Assembly: GCA_936432065.2 (NCBI GenBank)
Contig: OW386285.2
Coordinates: 105,467,869-105,531,868, forward strand
Direction: 5' to 3'
DNA from: Rutpela maculata
Taxonomy: Eukaryota > Arthropoda > Insecta > Coleoptera > Cerambycidae
Length of the DNA stretch: 64,000 bases
Part shown: piece after piece, positions 23,209-33,663 of the stretch
Position numbering within the stretch: the stretch's first letter is position 1
Layout of the letters: each line of letters begins with the position of its first letter
Program-made: the position numbers and the translations under genes
The notes under the pieces: model-generated
Database searches by the model: none
The model's input: the letters and a program-made list of their open reading frames with translations, nothing else
What the model was told of the DNA's origin: nothing

Positions 23209-26200
23209 TTAGCCGTGGTCGACCTCAGAAATATCTAGAGGTGACTCTTCTATATCTGGCTCATCTCGAGCATCTTCGGGATCTCGACTTATTACATCCG
23301 GCTCATCTTGAGCACTTGCGGGAACATTGATTTGAACTAGTGTGGTATCGCTACGTCGCTCTGACCTGGGCGCGATCTCATTGTCTGATGAGGAAGCGTC
23401 GTCACTAAGATGAATTTCATCCGGACTATCTTCTGATTCTTCAGACAATTCCAATTCAACATCGGGGTCTCCCTTAGGTGCCGGCCTGATGGCATCGACA
23501 TGTAATCTCGTCGAAGTTACCCCCTTGTGAATGAGGTAAACTTCATTGGACAATCTCTTTAAAACCTTGTGTGGCCCACTCCACGACGGTGTGAAGGTAT
23601 GATCCTTCCTGATCCTTTTAGTCATTACCATATCTCCCACTTTATATACGATCGGCGTTACCGCCACTTTGGGCGCGTAACGCCATTGGTAATTTGTTTG
23701 ATTTTTACGAATCTCCTTGACTCTTTCAAGGCGGGGAACGTCCGCTTGATTACGACGCTCTTGTCTATAAGCGAACATATTCCAATCACCAATCTGTGGT
23801 AATTCATAGCCGAGTACTACGAAACTGGGCGTATGCCCCGTAGCGGCGTTTTTTCTTGTTCTCAAGATATATGCCATCTGACTAACATGTCGATCCCACT
23901 CGTCGTTGGGTGAACCATATAATAAGGTTTTTAAGATCTTCTTGGCTTCTTGCACCCTCCTTTCTATTGGATTGGCCTGTTGGTGGTAAGCTGCTGTGAA
24001 GAATCTTTCAATATTGTTACGTGTACAGAACGTATCGTAAAAGCCGGAATTGAAGTGGCCTCCCTGGTCGGAAATGATGACCCTCGGAACGCCATATCTC
24101 GCCACTAGTTCCTCTTCGATAAATTGTGCTATTGTTTTTCCACTGACTTGGGTGAACGCCTTGGCTTCGACCCACTTACTAAATACATCCTCTACCATTA
24201 ATATATATCGGTTATCTGCATCTTTGGTTCGCTGAAGCGGTCCGATTACATCGACGCTTAGAACTTCGAACGGATGCGATGGAGCATGGCTTCTGAGAGG
24301 AGCCTTCGGTTGTGATTGTCTGCTTTTTACGGAATTACAAATAATGCACTCATTTAAATATTTGTTAACTAGTCTCGACAAATTATTAAGATAATAGCGG
24401 CCCGAGATGATTCTAACAGTTTCATCGCGGCCGGGGTGACCTACTTCCGGTCGGTCGTGAAAATGAGATATTACTCTCATGACCATACGTTTTGGTACGT
24501 ATAATTTTTCTATAACATTTTCGCCTCTCGTCCAAAGTGTGCCGCCTATCACTTGTCTTGTATTGACGAATTTCACCTCTGCCTCGGTTTTATCTGCTTG
24601 TCGCACTAGAGTATTCCATCGTTCGATTTGGTCTTGGATATCTCTGGAGTGCGTTTGCGCTTCTCTGACCTGATCGTTTAATTCCAATGTGGTAATCACT
24701 GATATTCGTTCCTTGTACGAGAATTTTGGTGGGTACATTCTCTCCTCTTCGTCGTCTGCTTCGACGTTTGGGCCTTGAGGATTTCTGCTCAAATAGTCTG
24801 CCAATATATTTTCCTTGCCGGGACAATGTTCTATTGTGAAGCTGTATTCCTGAAGTAATAATGACCAACGTGTAAATTTCGTTTTCTCGTCCTTATGCTT
24901 ATTTAACCATAGTAAAGCTCGATTGTCGGTTTTGACTATAAATGGACGGTCTGCCAAATATATTTTGTATTTCCTTATATAATTAACGACGCTCAAACAT
25001 TCCAATTCATTGATATGGTATTTTCTCTCCGTCGGAGATAACGTATTACTAGCATAAGAGACGATGTGCTTCTGGTCATTATCCCCCAATTGATATAATA
25101 CTGCAGATAATCCTATTAAGGATGCGTCCGTCTGCAGTATGAACATTTTATTGAAATCTGGCCGGTGCAGTCCTAGAGGTTTATTCAATACTTCTTTTAG
25201 TAAAATAAAAGCTTCTTGGGCTTCCGGATTCCACTTGAAGCGCCAGTCTTTCGAGAGTAGTCGGGTCAAGGGCTTTGTAATTATTGCAACATTAGGGATA
25301 TATTCACGTACCCAATTACATAAACCAAGGAAACTCTGAAGCTGGCGCCTCGTCGTAGGGGCCGGATAATTTTGTATCTGTAATATGTGTTTTTCTAATG
25401 GTTGAGTGGTGTTGGCATTTATTTGATGCCCGAGATAGGTTATGCTTGACGTGGCTACTACACATTTTTCCGGTGACACCTTTAAATTATGCAAACGCAG
25501 GCGTTCAAAGACGGCTCTCAGATGGTTTACATGCTGTTCTATATTTTCACTGTAGATGATAATATCATCGAGATATACTTTGCAGAAATGATGCAAGTAG
25601 CCGGTCAATACGTCTCTTGCCATAAATTTTTGGAATGTACATGGAGCGGTCTTCAATCCGAAAGGCATCACGTTAAATCGGTAAGATGCTCCATCTAATG
25701 TTGTAAACGTAGAATAGTTTTTTGACGACTCCTCAAGAGGGATTTGCCAATATCCGCTCTTGAGGTCCAACACCGTAAATATGTTGGCGTTTCCTAGATC
25801 CTTTATACTCTCGTATATCTTTGGTAAGACGGATGCTTCGTCTTCCGTTACTTCATTTAAGTGACGATAATCAATGCAGAAGCGAGGCTTCTTGCCGGGC
25901 CTTTCAATTATAATGGGAGGCGAACTGTACTGAGCGGTACTCGGTTCTATGACCCCGGCTTTCAGCATCTCTTCAATTTGATCGTACATAACTTTTTTCT
26001 TAGAAGGAGACATGGGGTAGGGTTTGATATTGAACGGGCGGTCATCTTTAATTTTTATTTTATGTTTTGTTGTCACCGTGGTAGCTTGGGTAGGCACCGC
26101 GGTGAACAATTCAGCAAATTCCTCGAATAGAGGTTTTAAATTATCGTTTTCGATGATCAGTTCTTCGGGAAGCCGGCATTGCTTCCTTGCCTGATGTGCC

Positions 26201-26676
26201 GCTTGATTCCAGAAGACGGTTATTCGCTCTTCGGTGCCGACGTAGACACATTTACGTTGATAATCGAATACGACATTGTGAGCATATAAAAAGGGGGCTC
26301 CCAGAATGAGCTCTTCGTTTAAATTTTGAATGACCTGAAACGTGGTCTGAAAGGGTACATCTAGTACATTAACGTTTATGGTCGTAGTCCCGAGGGATTC
26401 TACTAAACCATCGCCACAAGCCATAACAAAAGTTTGGGGAGCTGTAAGTTGATCAATGTCGTTCAAAAATTTCGGTTGGATAATATTCCTTGTCGAACCT
26501 GTATCCAATAAAGCGTTAACCGCTCGATTATTAATTATAATCTTAATGCGAGGCAGAGGGAAAGCGTCGTTGGTTTGATTGATAGATTCTAATGGAGTGA
26601 ATCGGTGGGGAGATAGGTTGACTTCTTGATCCTTAAACAGGTAATTAAGGTCAGGAAGGTCATCGAAGTTTTTTAA
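23209..26676 (-). CDS. pol: Gypsy Pol (protease-RT-RNase H-integrase), -1 frame
   Basis: The open frame joins gag by a probable -1 frameshift and is about 1,155 codons long without a break. Domains in order: aspartic protease with LLDTGST (about residues 56-61), RT with FCIDYRHLNEV, VLDLKSGYWQI, MPFGLKTAP and the catalytic YLDD (codons at 25564-25575), RNase H with LQTDASLIGL and a YHINELECL block, then integrase with HDRPEVGHPG, the CIIC pair, and a D-D-E set seen in VDVIGPLQ, ISDQGGHF and NPIERR. A SWSGPHKVLKRL block near the end is the GPY/F-like module. The tail is acidic. No chromodomain is seen. The enzyme set makes and integrates element DNA. Confidence 0.95.
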   Translation of the reverse strand, partial: LKNFDDLPDLNYLFKDQEVNLSPHRFTPLESINQTNDAFPLPRIKIIINNRAVNALLDTGSTRNIIQPKFLNDIDQLTAPQTFVMACGDGLVESLGTTTINVNVLDVPFQTTFQVIQNLNEELILGAPFLYAHNVVFDYQRKCVYVGTEERITVFWNQAAHQARKQCRLPEELIIENDNLKPLFEEFAELFTAVPTQATTVTTKHKIKIKDDRPFNIKPYPMSPSKKKVMYDQIEEMLKAGVIEPSTAQYSSPPIIIERPGKKPRFCIDYRHLNEVTEDEASVLPKIYESIKDLGNANIFTVLDLKSGYWQIPLEESSKNYSTFTTLDGASYRFNVMPFGLKTAPCTFQKFMARDVLTGYLHHFCKVYLDDIIIYSENIEQHVNHLRAVFERLRLHNLKVSPEKCVVATSSITYLGHQINANTTQPLEKHILQIQNYPAPTTRRQLQSFLGLCNWVREYIPNVAIITKPLTRLLSKDWRFKWNPEAQEAFILLKEVLNKPLGLHRPDFNKMFILQTDASLIGLSAVLYQLGDNDQKHIVSYASNTLSPTERKYHINELECLSVVNYIRKYKIYLADRPFIVKTDNRALLWLNKHKDEKTKFTRWSLLLQEYSFTIEHCPGKENILADYLSRNPQGPNVEADDEEERMYPPKFSYKERISVITTLELNDQVREAQTHSRDIQDQIERWNTLVRQADKTEAEVKFVNTRQVIGGTLWTRGENVIEKLYVPKRMVMRVISHFHDRPEVGHPGRDETVRIISGRYYLNNLSRLVNKYLNECIICNSVKSRQSQPKAPLRSHAPSHPFEVLSVDVIGPLQRTKDADNRYILMVEDVFSKWVEAKAFTQVSGKTIAQFIEEELVARYGVPRVIISDQGGHFNSGFYDTFCTRNNIERFFTAAYHQQANPIERRVQEAKKILKTLLYGSPNDEWDRHVSQMAYILRTRKNAATGHTPSFVVLGYELPQIGDWNMFAYRQERRNQADVPRLERVKEIRKNQTNYQWRYAPKVAVTPIVYKVGDMVMTKRIRKDHTFTPSWSGPHKVLKRLSNEVYLIHKGVTSTRLHVDAIRPAPKGDPDVELELSEESEDSPDEIHLSDDASSSDNEIAPRSERRSDTTLVQINVPASAQDEPDVISRDPEDARDEPDIEESPLDISEVDHG

Positions 26677-27887
26677 TTTAAACTTCTTGCTTCGGAGCTT
26701 CCCCGAGGGTCGCTTCGAGCCTGCTGGGGCCTGGTAGGCGGGGCTGGTACAGTTCGGCCTGGGCCATCGCCTCTGACCCCCGCTTGGTTTCCCGTATTCA
26801 TATTACGATAGGGATTGTTTGGGCATTCCGCATGAAAATGCCACTGCTCCGTTGGGCAATATCTGCAAGGGCGATACGGGACTCGGGAGTTCCTTACGTC
26901 TCCAGTACCCCTTCTCGGTATATCCCCTCTAGGCAGCGAGGAAATATTATTTGCAAAATGCACCCTTGGTGCTGGCGGATTATCTCTTCTTTGAGATCCA
27001 TTGAATGGTGTCCTAGATGCACCAAAGGAACTGGAGGACGGCTTCGCTAATGCGGAGGGTTCCGTTCTCCAGTTACTGCTCGATTGCTGATTCCCTTGAG
27101 CTGAAGCGGTAGAGGTGGACGCTTCTCGGTCTTTGCTTTTCTTTGCATTTTGCAGAATCTCGAATTCTTTATTCTCATCCATGATTTTGGCCATTTGTTC
27201 GGTCATCGTGACTAGTGTATTTGTATCTAGTATGACGGCACTCTTTAGGAGCATTTTCATATCAGGTCTCAACTGATTGAAGATGGTAGCCGCCTTCATC
27301 GCCTCCGGCTTAAACGGATCGATCCTCTTGAAGAGGCATACCTTCCTTGAAATAAATACTGACGTATTTTCCTCGGCATCTTGTTTCTTGCCATATAAAT
27401 TAGCTACTGCTTCGGTGAGTACTTCACCTGAATCATAACGGCTTCTGAACCGCTCGAGGAATAGAGGATACGTGGTAATTAGGGTTCGATATTGTTCGAA
27501 CCATTTCTTAGCATCATCTTTGAGCTGTTCTGATATTTTATATAGTCGGTCGTTATCCTGCGTAATTCGTACTCGGACGAAAAATTCCTCCATTTGATAA
27601 ATGAAGGTTTCAGGGTCTTCGTGTTCGAAGCCATGAAATTCCGCATTTGGATGCTTCGACCGATACTTATGCTCGTGCGTGGCTTCGCTTAGAGCTTTGG
27701 CAAGACCTGCTGCCATTTGGGCGAACACTTGTTCTGAGGAGGGCTGTATGACTCCTTCAGTGGTACTCGGGCCAACCCCCGAACTACCCAGTACATCCTC
27801 CGCGCACGGCCTCTCTAACCCTCTAGAGACGTTGTCCATCACAGATGTCGGCTCGTCGTAAAACTGGAAAGGCGTTGATTCATCCAT
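26673..27887 (-). CDS. gag: Gypsy Gag
   Basis: The 404-residue frame starts at an ATG 50 bp inside the 5' LTR border and shortly after the primer site. It holds a retrotransposon-gag capsid domain at about residues 79-170 (AEFHGFEHEDPETFIYQMEE, then DDAKKWFEQYRT and LERFRSRYDS). Near residues 341-355 there is a variant zinc knuckle, C-x2-C-x5-H-x4-C (CRYCPTEQWHFHAEC), where the classic spacing is x4. A basic, Pro/Arg-rich tail follows. Gag forms the particle and binds the genomic RNA. The stop at 26673-26675 directly follows a slippery site. Confidence 0.93.
   Translation of the reverse strand: MDESTPFQFYDEPTSVMDNVSRGLERPCAEDVLGSSGVGPSTTEGVIQPSSEQVFAQMAAGLAKALSEATHEHKYRSKHPNAEFHGFEHEDPETFIYQMEEFFVRVRITQDNDRLYKISEQLKDDAKKWFEQYRTLITTYPLFLERFRSRYDSGEVLTEAVANLYGKKQDAEENTSVFISRKVCLFKRIDPFKPEAMKAATIFNQLRPDMKMLLKSAVILDTNTLVTMTEQMAKIMDENKEFEILQNAKKSKDREASTSTASAQGNQQSSSNWRTEPSALAKPSSSSFGASRTPFNGSQRRDNPPAPRVHFANNISSLPRGDIPRRGTGDVRNSRVPYRPCRYCPTEQWHFHAECPNNPYRNMNTGNQAGVRGDGPGRTVPAPPTRPQQARSDPRGSSEARSLN
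26676..26682 (-). promoter_or_regulatory. -1 ribosomal frameshift heptamer
   Basis: The minus strand reads T TTA AAT in the gag frame, a canonical X XXY YYZ slippery heptamer, and the next gag codon is the TAA stop. Shifting back by one base leads straight into the pol frame. A downstream stimulatory structure was not worked out. Confidence 0.85.
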
Positions 27888-27919
27888 ATCCTTTCCAGAA
27901 AGCCCTGCTGACTAACAAC

Positions 27920-27937
27920 GCCCCACGTTGGGCGCCA
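27920..27937 (-). other. Gypsy primer binding site
   Basis: The minus strand directly after the 5' LTR reads TGGCGCCCAACGTGGGGC. TGGCGCC is the usual start for a tRNA-Lys-type primer site, as used by gypsy-like elements. Confidence 0.85.
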
Positions 27938-29961
27938 TGTAGAAGAACGCACTACCGGGCGTCAAAATGACGCGACACCAATTTATTTCTCAGGGGGCGC
28001 CAGTCGCGTATTACCCCGTTCTTCTACCTCCCAGGCGGGTTCGAGATAAGATGACTTCGGTAGCCGAAAAGCGGGACCAAGGCTGCACTACCACAGATCG
28101 GAAACTACGCTCTCTCTGGACCCGAATTCCCTCGTTAGGGGTTTAGGCACCTCTTAATTTCCTGAATTTTTGCATAAAAAAATCCCAACCGAAGAATTTT
28201 TCTGCGGAGGGATTAGTTTTGGTACGCGAAAATCGCGTTTTGGTCCATTAATAACGGAATATATTTCTCAAAAAACGCATAAAAAAATCCCTATCGAACC
28301 TCCGCAAAACAACCAGAAGGTCGAACGTTAATGCGAATTAACTCGACACATCCGGTTTTCTATACGAAAGTTCCAGGGATTATAGACCGTCAACAGGCCT
28401 CAAGATCAATTAAGAAATATTAGTTCAAAGAATCCGTTTATTTAACAGAATTGGTTATACAAAATTCTCAAGAAAGAATCGTGCCTTCCCCAATCAAGGT
28501 AGTGACTTTCAGACCATACAAGCGAGAGCGCTCGCGCTAACGATCGATTAGGTAGAAAAGATTCATACGTACCTTCTCAGAATCAAAATGCGAGCTTTTA
28601 GAATCATTTCAGACTCTGGGTAAATGAATAATTAAGGCTGACTGAAATTAACTTAAAAAAGTTTTACTAAATGAATTTAGTTTCGCTAGAGACTACCTAG
28701 CTTTAAAGTTCTTGTATCGTGGAGATTCACGTACTCAAACACATTCAGAGGACTTATTACTGCATAAGTTGAGTGGCGTTCGATCAGTCCACGACTTACT
28801 AACCCTTATCACAGTCGATTCATAATATCGATTTGGCAGCGTCTCACCTTCGAGCGACTATTAGGCAAAATTGAATTTTTGGATTTTTATGCACAAGGCG
28901 TTTTCCTCTATAACTTTGTCATTTGAAAAGCCCCGTTATTGGCTTTTCTACCATCACTTTGTCTGGACCACTCAACGCGCTCGACCAAATTGCGAGCCGC
29001 TGGGTCAATCCAAACTCTTTCTATGCGAGAAACCGGCCTTGTACATGTGCATTGATTTTTATCAATTTTTGCTTATCGGCACTACGCCGGCTTTGACAAA
29101 ATCTTCTTTTTTGCCTTTCGGATGCAGTGCATCGTTAAAATTTTATGCTCATATTTTAGAATTGGGCTTTCAATGACCGTACCTCAAAGGTCAATGTCTT
29201 TGGTTGAGGAATAAAAAATAAAAAATAATTTAAAGTATATTTTCGTGGTACTTTTTAAACTGACTTTGTGGTACTTTTGAAAAATCCATTTAAAGACCAA
29301 TTTTAGCGTACTTTTGAAAAATCGATTTTCGAGCCAAATTTCAAGGTACTTTTGAAAAACTAATCTGCGGGTGAAATTTTGGCGTACTTTTGAAAAATCG
29401 ATTTTCAAGCCAAATTTCAAGGTACTTTTGAAAAGTTAATCCGCGGGTGAAATTTTGGCGTACTTTTGAAAAATTGATTTTCAAGCCAAATTTCAAGGTA
29501 CTTTTGAAAAGTTAATCTGCGGGTGAAATTTTGGCGTACTTTTGAAAAATTGATTTTCAAGCCAAATTTCAACGCAGTTTTGAAAAATTAGTCTGCAAGT
29601 GAAACTTTGGCGTACTTTCGATAAATCGATTCCTGGGCCAAATTTTGACGCCCTTCCAAAAATATTATTTTTCAAAGTCCAATTTATGATACCTTTGAAA
29701 AAGTATACTATTCATAAATCTTTGTCATTATATACTTCTACTCTGATATTTTGAACCAAAAACATTTTTCCTAAGTGAAAATTCGGTGTTTCTTCGAATT
29801 TTCGCCTGGTCATTTCCAACGCCTTATAGAACCCAAAACGGTCCTTGTGGACTGATCTGCGCCTCTGCAGACTCCCAAAAATGTCTTTAAATGAAATTTC
29901 TGCCCAAGTCGAATTTTGATTATGTCTTCAACTTAGGACGATTTTGGAGAGTTCTACAACA
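27938..29961 (-). repeat. 5' LTR of the Gypsy element
   Basis: Same length and, by eye, the same sequence as the LTR at 19771-21794, with the same internal array (29227-29657). The minus-strand promoter that drives the element should lie here. Confidence 0.93.
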
Positions 29962-29965
29962 TTCT
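29962..29965 (+). repeat. Right target duplication TTCT of the Gypsy element
   Basis: Matches 19767-19770. The following bases CACTGGG complete the inverted terminus of the AACGTT element. Confidence 0.85.
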
Positions 29966-29972
29966 CACTGGG

Positions 29973-30260
29973 AAGGAACTTAATGTTGCCAACAGGGCAC
30001 GTTACCTTTATTACACATTCCTTTTCAAGGTCATAACATAACATAACCTGACCAATATACCAACCCCTGTATGTTTTACCACAGAAGAGATCTAATATCC
30101 ACAATGTCATCAACAAAAATCAACTCATTTTGTATTCCACAATACTCCACAAGTAAATTAGAGGGTTCATTTACATCCTCACTTGTTAAATGAAATTTTA
30201 AATTTGTTGGGTTTATTTAGCCATTCATTTACTATGTCCATTAAGAATAGGTTATTAAAT
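29973..30260 (-). pseudogene. Decayed coding-like fragment, family uncertain
   Basis: The minus strand keeps two short pieces in different frames: EYCGIQNELIFVDDIVDI and GWYIGQVMLCYDLEKECV. The second resembles a small beta-rich module often found at the C-terminus of transposon-associated insect proteins. No longer frame can be followed, so this is a weak call. Confidence 0.25.
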
Positions 30261-30355
30261 AGCACTCAGTAACAGGTTTATAACACATATTATTTAGAAT
30301 GGCTTATATCAACAGAGTGTGGACTGGAATTGGTTTAGTTAGGGATTAGAATCTG

Positions 30356-30409
30356 GAGTTGCGATTGTCACGTCAGTCAAGGTAATGACTGATGTGACAA
30401 TCGCAACTC
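30356..30409 (+). repeat. 24-bp stem hairpin with 6-nt loop
   Basis: Arms 30356-30379 and 30386-30409 (GAGTTGCGATTGTCAC...) pair with one mismatch around loop AGGTAA. It could be a residue of a fold-back element or a small structured RNA when the intron is transcribed. Confidence 0.75.
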
Positions 30410-30429
30410 GCTTACTTGCAAATTATACA

Positions 30430-32346
30430 TCGAAATGCAGGAAACAACAAAAAAACAAAAGAATGAAACCTCTATATCCCCTAATGCTTTCAATGATTTT
30501 TTTGTGCAAATCGCCGAAAATATTTTGGAAACAACACCAATGTCTAACCTAACTCATTCAGAATACTTAAATAAAATTTCATAAAAAAATAACATCTCAA
30601 TAGACTTATATCCTGCCTCCAAAATAGAGGTACGAAACGCCATAAAATCTCTAAAAAATAAAAAGCCACAGACCTATACGATCAGTCCGTATATATGTAT
30701 GAGGAAAATCTGAGCTTACTAACGGCCCCTGTAACACATTTAGTAAACCTTATTCTAAAGACGGGTAAATTTCCAGATAAATTAAAAATAGCCAAAGTGG
30801 TACCTATTTTTAAATTAGGCGATATTGATAACACTACAAATTATAGGCCCATAGCCCTACTACCCATTTTGGCCAAAATAATAGAAAAAATTGTTGCCAC
30901 ACGAATTACAAAATTTTTTGAAAAAAATTAATTATTCAACAGCTCCCAGTTTGGTTTTAGAAAGAGAAAAAGCACATTTGACGCCATTCTAAAACTTGGC
31001 AATTATATAGGTGATGATTTCGAAATAAAATCATCAACTCTAGTAACATTTTTAGACCGCAGTAAGGCTTTTGATTGTGTATCTGGCCCAATCTTACTGC
31101 TAGTTTTCTATGGCTTCCATGGAGCAACTCTCCAATTAATATATTCCTATTTATCTGGAAGGAAACAATGTGTAACTGACAAAAGTCAATCAAGTAATCT
31201 ATTACCTATAAAGTATAGCTATTACCTATAAGTATAGCATTCCACAGGGCAGTATTTTGGGCCCACTAATATTCTTAATATATATAAATGATTTATCTGA
31301 AGCGTCATCACGTGTTACAGTGTTATTTGCTGACGACACAACTGTTGCCAAACAGATAAAGGAAAGTAGTGAGGAAACCATCAATGATAAATTAGATGTA
31401 TTAAAACAATCATTCGACTGGTTCAGTGCAAACAAGCTATGCATAAATCAACGTAAAACAAATTCAATGGTATTTTCAACCAAACCAGCTGCATCTGAAA
31501 GTGTTAAATTTCTGGGCTTGACAATCGGTTAACATGGCATTCACATATCGACATATTGTCACTCAAACTATCAAAAAAAATATATGCCATAAGATAAATT
31601 AGAACCAAAATTGGTCTAACCTCAGCAATGGTCGCATACCATGCGTTATTTCATAGCTTAATGACGTATGGTTTAATCAACCATGTCCAACAAATTTTTA
31701 ACGGTCAAAAGAGAGCAATTAAAACCTTATTAGGAGTAAGTCAGTCAGACAGCTGTAAACCATGGTTAATAGAATATAAAATAATGACTCTGCCATCCTG
31801 TATAATTTATTTTAATCCAGTACACAATACATAAAAAGTCACCACGATGAATACTCGAGAAACTGTGACAACCATAACTGTCTCACCCGCAATAGTAACG
31901 ATATACAGATACCCAAGCAGAGGTTAACTTACACAAAAAGAATCAACTTTGGAATTACTATTTTCAACTCCCTCCCAACATCTATAAAAGAGACACCACT
32001 GGTACTATTCAAAAATAAACTGAATATCCATCTTATAGCCAAGGCTTATTATAGCACCTCTGAGTTTAATTACATAGATTTATAATCATACCAAATTACT
32101 TACGCTTCGAATTTTATTTCTTACCTCTTTTAAATTTTAATGTTATCTGTCTCTTGCTGTACTGCTTATGGCCAGTCCTTGTTAAACTTTTAATGCCATT
32201 TGTTACCTAGACTTTATGTTATGTACAACTACATATGTAATGACTGTATATTTTTACAAATTATTTCTTGATGCAATTAGCATTGCTTGACATGTCAAAG
32301 CACCACGGTGCATTTTTGTAACCAATAAAAACTATCTATCTGTCTA
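30430..32346 (+). pseudogene. Non-LTR reverse transcriptase and 3' end, decayed
   Basis: RT blocks run in order: KTGKFPDKLKIAKVVPIFK and NYRPIALLPILAKIIEKIV (30695-30931), SQFGFRKRKSTFDAIL, FLDRSKAFDCV, IPQGSILGPLIFLIYINDL and the catalytic LFADDTTVA (31257-31532), then NKLCINQRKTN and SVKFLGLTIG. A thumb/connection region follows at 31628-31834. Frames shift several times. A 15-bp piece near 31205-31235 is locally duplicated. The 3' end is marked by a CTATCTATCTGTC tail near 32330-32346. The 5' end falls in the linker, so the copy is 5'-truncated. CR1/Jockey superfamily. Confidence 0.85.
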
Positions 32347-32573
32347 CTTGTATCGGGCTGATTTTGGCTTTGACTTGGTTGATACAACCCACTACAGATG
32401 ATAGTTCATCATTTTTATTTATTTATTTGTTTGTATAGTATTAATTTTATATTAAATAATGTGTATTTATTTTCTGTGGGGGAGTGGCTTAGCCAAACTC
32501 CAACCTTTTATGTAACATTTTTTTTTGTAACATAAACATTTTTATAATATTATTATTATTATAAATATTAAAT

Positions 32574-32700
32574 TACACTTATACTTTTTTACTGCAGTTT
32601 CAAAATCTGGCCATAAACTACCCGTCCACTATATTGGCATGCCAATTAACTTTAAGACATCTTGAATACATAAATAAAATAAAAATAAGCTTACCAAATG
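32574..32700 (-). repeat. Dispersed repeat, copy 2
   Basis: Inverse copy of 4683-4798 with an extra piece containing GGCATGCC. It directly precedes an endonuclease fragment of another non-LTR element. Confidence 0.75.
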
Positions 32701-32729
32701 TATCTAATGATGAATAAAAAATCATAGGT

Positions 32730-33660
32730 GGGCCCTCAGATAAGAGGGCAGAAAGGCTGGTCAGGCAGCTAACTCAAGAAGCCAGAAGTAACGAGAAAAG
32801 GAAAATGTCCTTTATAATGATAGGAGACTCTAACGCACATGAAGGAAATGACAACCAAACGGAGGAAGATAAGAGCATCATCTGGAAAACCTTACTCCAC
32901 GCAGTCCACACATAGTGTAACTAAAATGGAAATTAGCTGAAAAACAGCACATATGTTTGACTTAACAATAATAAACGTGTGAAGAAAAAGCCAAATATGT
33001 CTTGACACTTGAAGCAATAAAAGTTCAGTTTCACAAATAGACCATATCCTGGTGGGTAGGGAGATAAGAGAGCGGATCAAGAACATTAAAGCAAAGAAGA
33101 TAGCAGAAGTCAACACAAGCCACAAAATTTTATACAAGGATCTGAAAATTCGAAAAGAAAAAAGACGTAAAGGAAATAACAAAACACCATATAATACCTG
33201 GAATATCTCTCTCCTACAGCACAAAGACTTCCAGAAGAAATATCGCGAGGAAAAAGGACTGACAGGAGAAGAACGACACTGGACATCAATGAGATGAAAC
33301 AGTGGCAAATAAAAATAAATCTTGTTGTAAAGGAAAAAACAAATGAGTAGCTAGAAAAGCTGAAGGCCACAGACAAACAACACTGTACGAAAAACTAAAA
33401 GAAACATTGAAAGAAAAAGGTGAGATGCAGAGAAATCATGAGCAGGAAAAATTCAGGATATACTTAGAAAACATAGAGACCCTTCCAACACAACAATAAC
33501 TAAGCCAAAACGTTAGACATTTGAAACACACGCACACACCACTGCGACATTGGACTGAAGGAAGATAACGCAAAGAAAGAACGAACAAAATAAATACAAG
33601 AAACGAACTACTGACCTTTGGACAAACCACCGTCAAAGAACCAACTGCTAGAAACATTGC
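32730..33660 (+). pseudogene. Non-LTR endonuclease fragment, possibly RTE-like
   Basis: At 32740-32910 the plus strand reads a KRAERLVRQLTQEA segment, then KMSFIMIGDSNAHEG, which is the GD.NA block of APE-type endonucleases. Near 33030-33060 SQIDHILVGREI follows as the QIDH(I/Y)(I/L) block. The downstream Lys/Arg-rich frame (33052-33297) ends at a stop. No RT is attached. The spacing and QIDHILV favour the RTE/BovB type, but the fragment is too worn to be sure. Confidence 0.6.
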
Positions 33661-33663
33661 CAA

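Larger units (their letters stand above)
19771..29961 (-). mobile_element. Complete Gypsy (Ty3) LTR retrotransposon, apparently young
   Basis: The element has two 2,024-bp LTRs, a primer binding site, gag, pol in the -1 frame, a repeat-rich 3' untranslated region and a polypurine tract, all on the minus strand. The LTRs show no difference that I could find by eye, and the internal landmarks keep a constant 8,167-bp offset. Gag and Pol are uninterrupted. No envelope frame lies between pol and the 3' LTR. It sits in the right terminus of the AACGTT element, so it is the younger of the two. Confidence 0.95.
16159..29972. mobile_element. AACGTT-rich TIR element, split by Gypsy insertion
   Basis: The left end at 16159 reads CCCAATGAGAACACAATCGT and continues TAAAAAAACGTT. 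The right end is divided: AACGTTTTTTTAACTATGGTG TTCT ends at 19770 and CACTGGG resumes at 29966 after the Gypsy. Its reverse complement gives CCCAGTGAGAACACCATAGT followed by TAAAAAAACGTT, so the inverted repeat is about 32 bp. Without the Gypsy the element is about 3.6 kb. No open frame of note lies inside; nearly all of it is tandem repeat built around the palindrome AACGTT. CAGTGAGAAC on one end is hAT-like, but no target duplication is evident. Confidence 0.7.

Noticed and set aside
24590..24868. Arg-rich 92-codon minus frame within pol
   Set aside because: It is a shadow of the pol frame (the true frame covers the RNase H/integrase border).
32892..33376. Minus-strand hydrophobic frames of 88-138 codons
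   Set aside because: They are the antisense of a Lys/Arg-rich endonuclease fragment; hydrophobicity follows from reverse-complementing A-rich codons.
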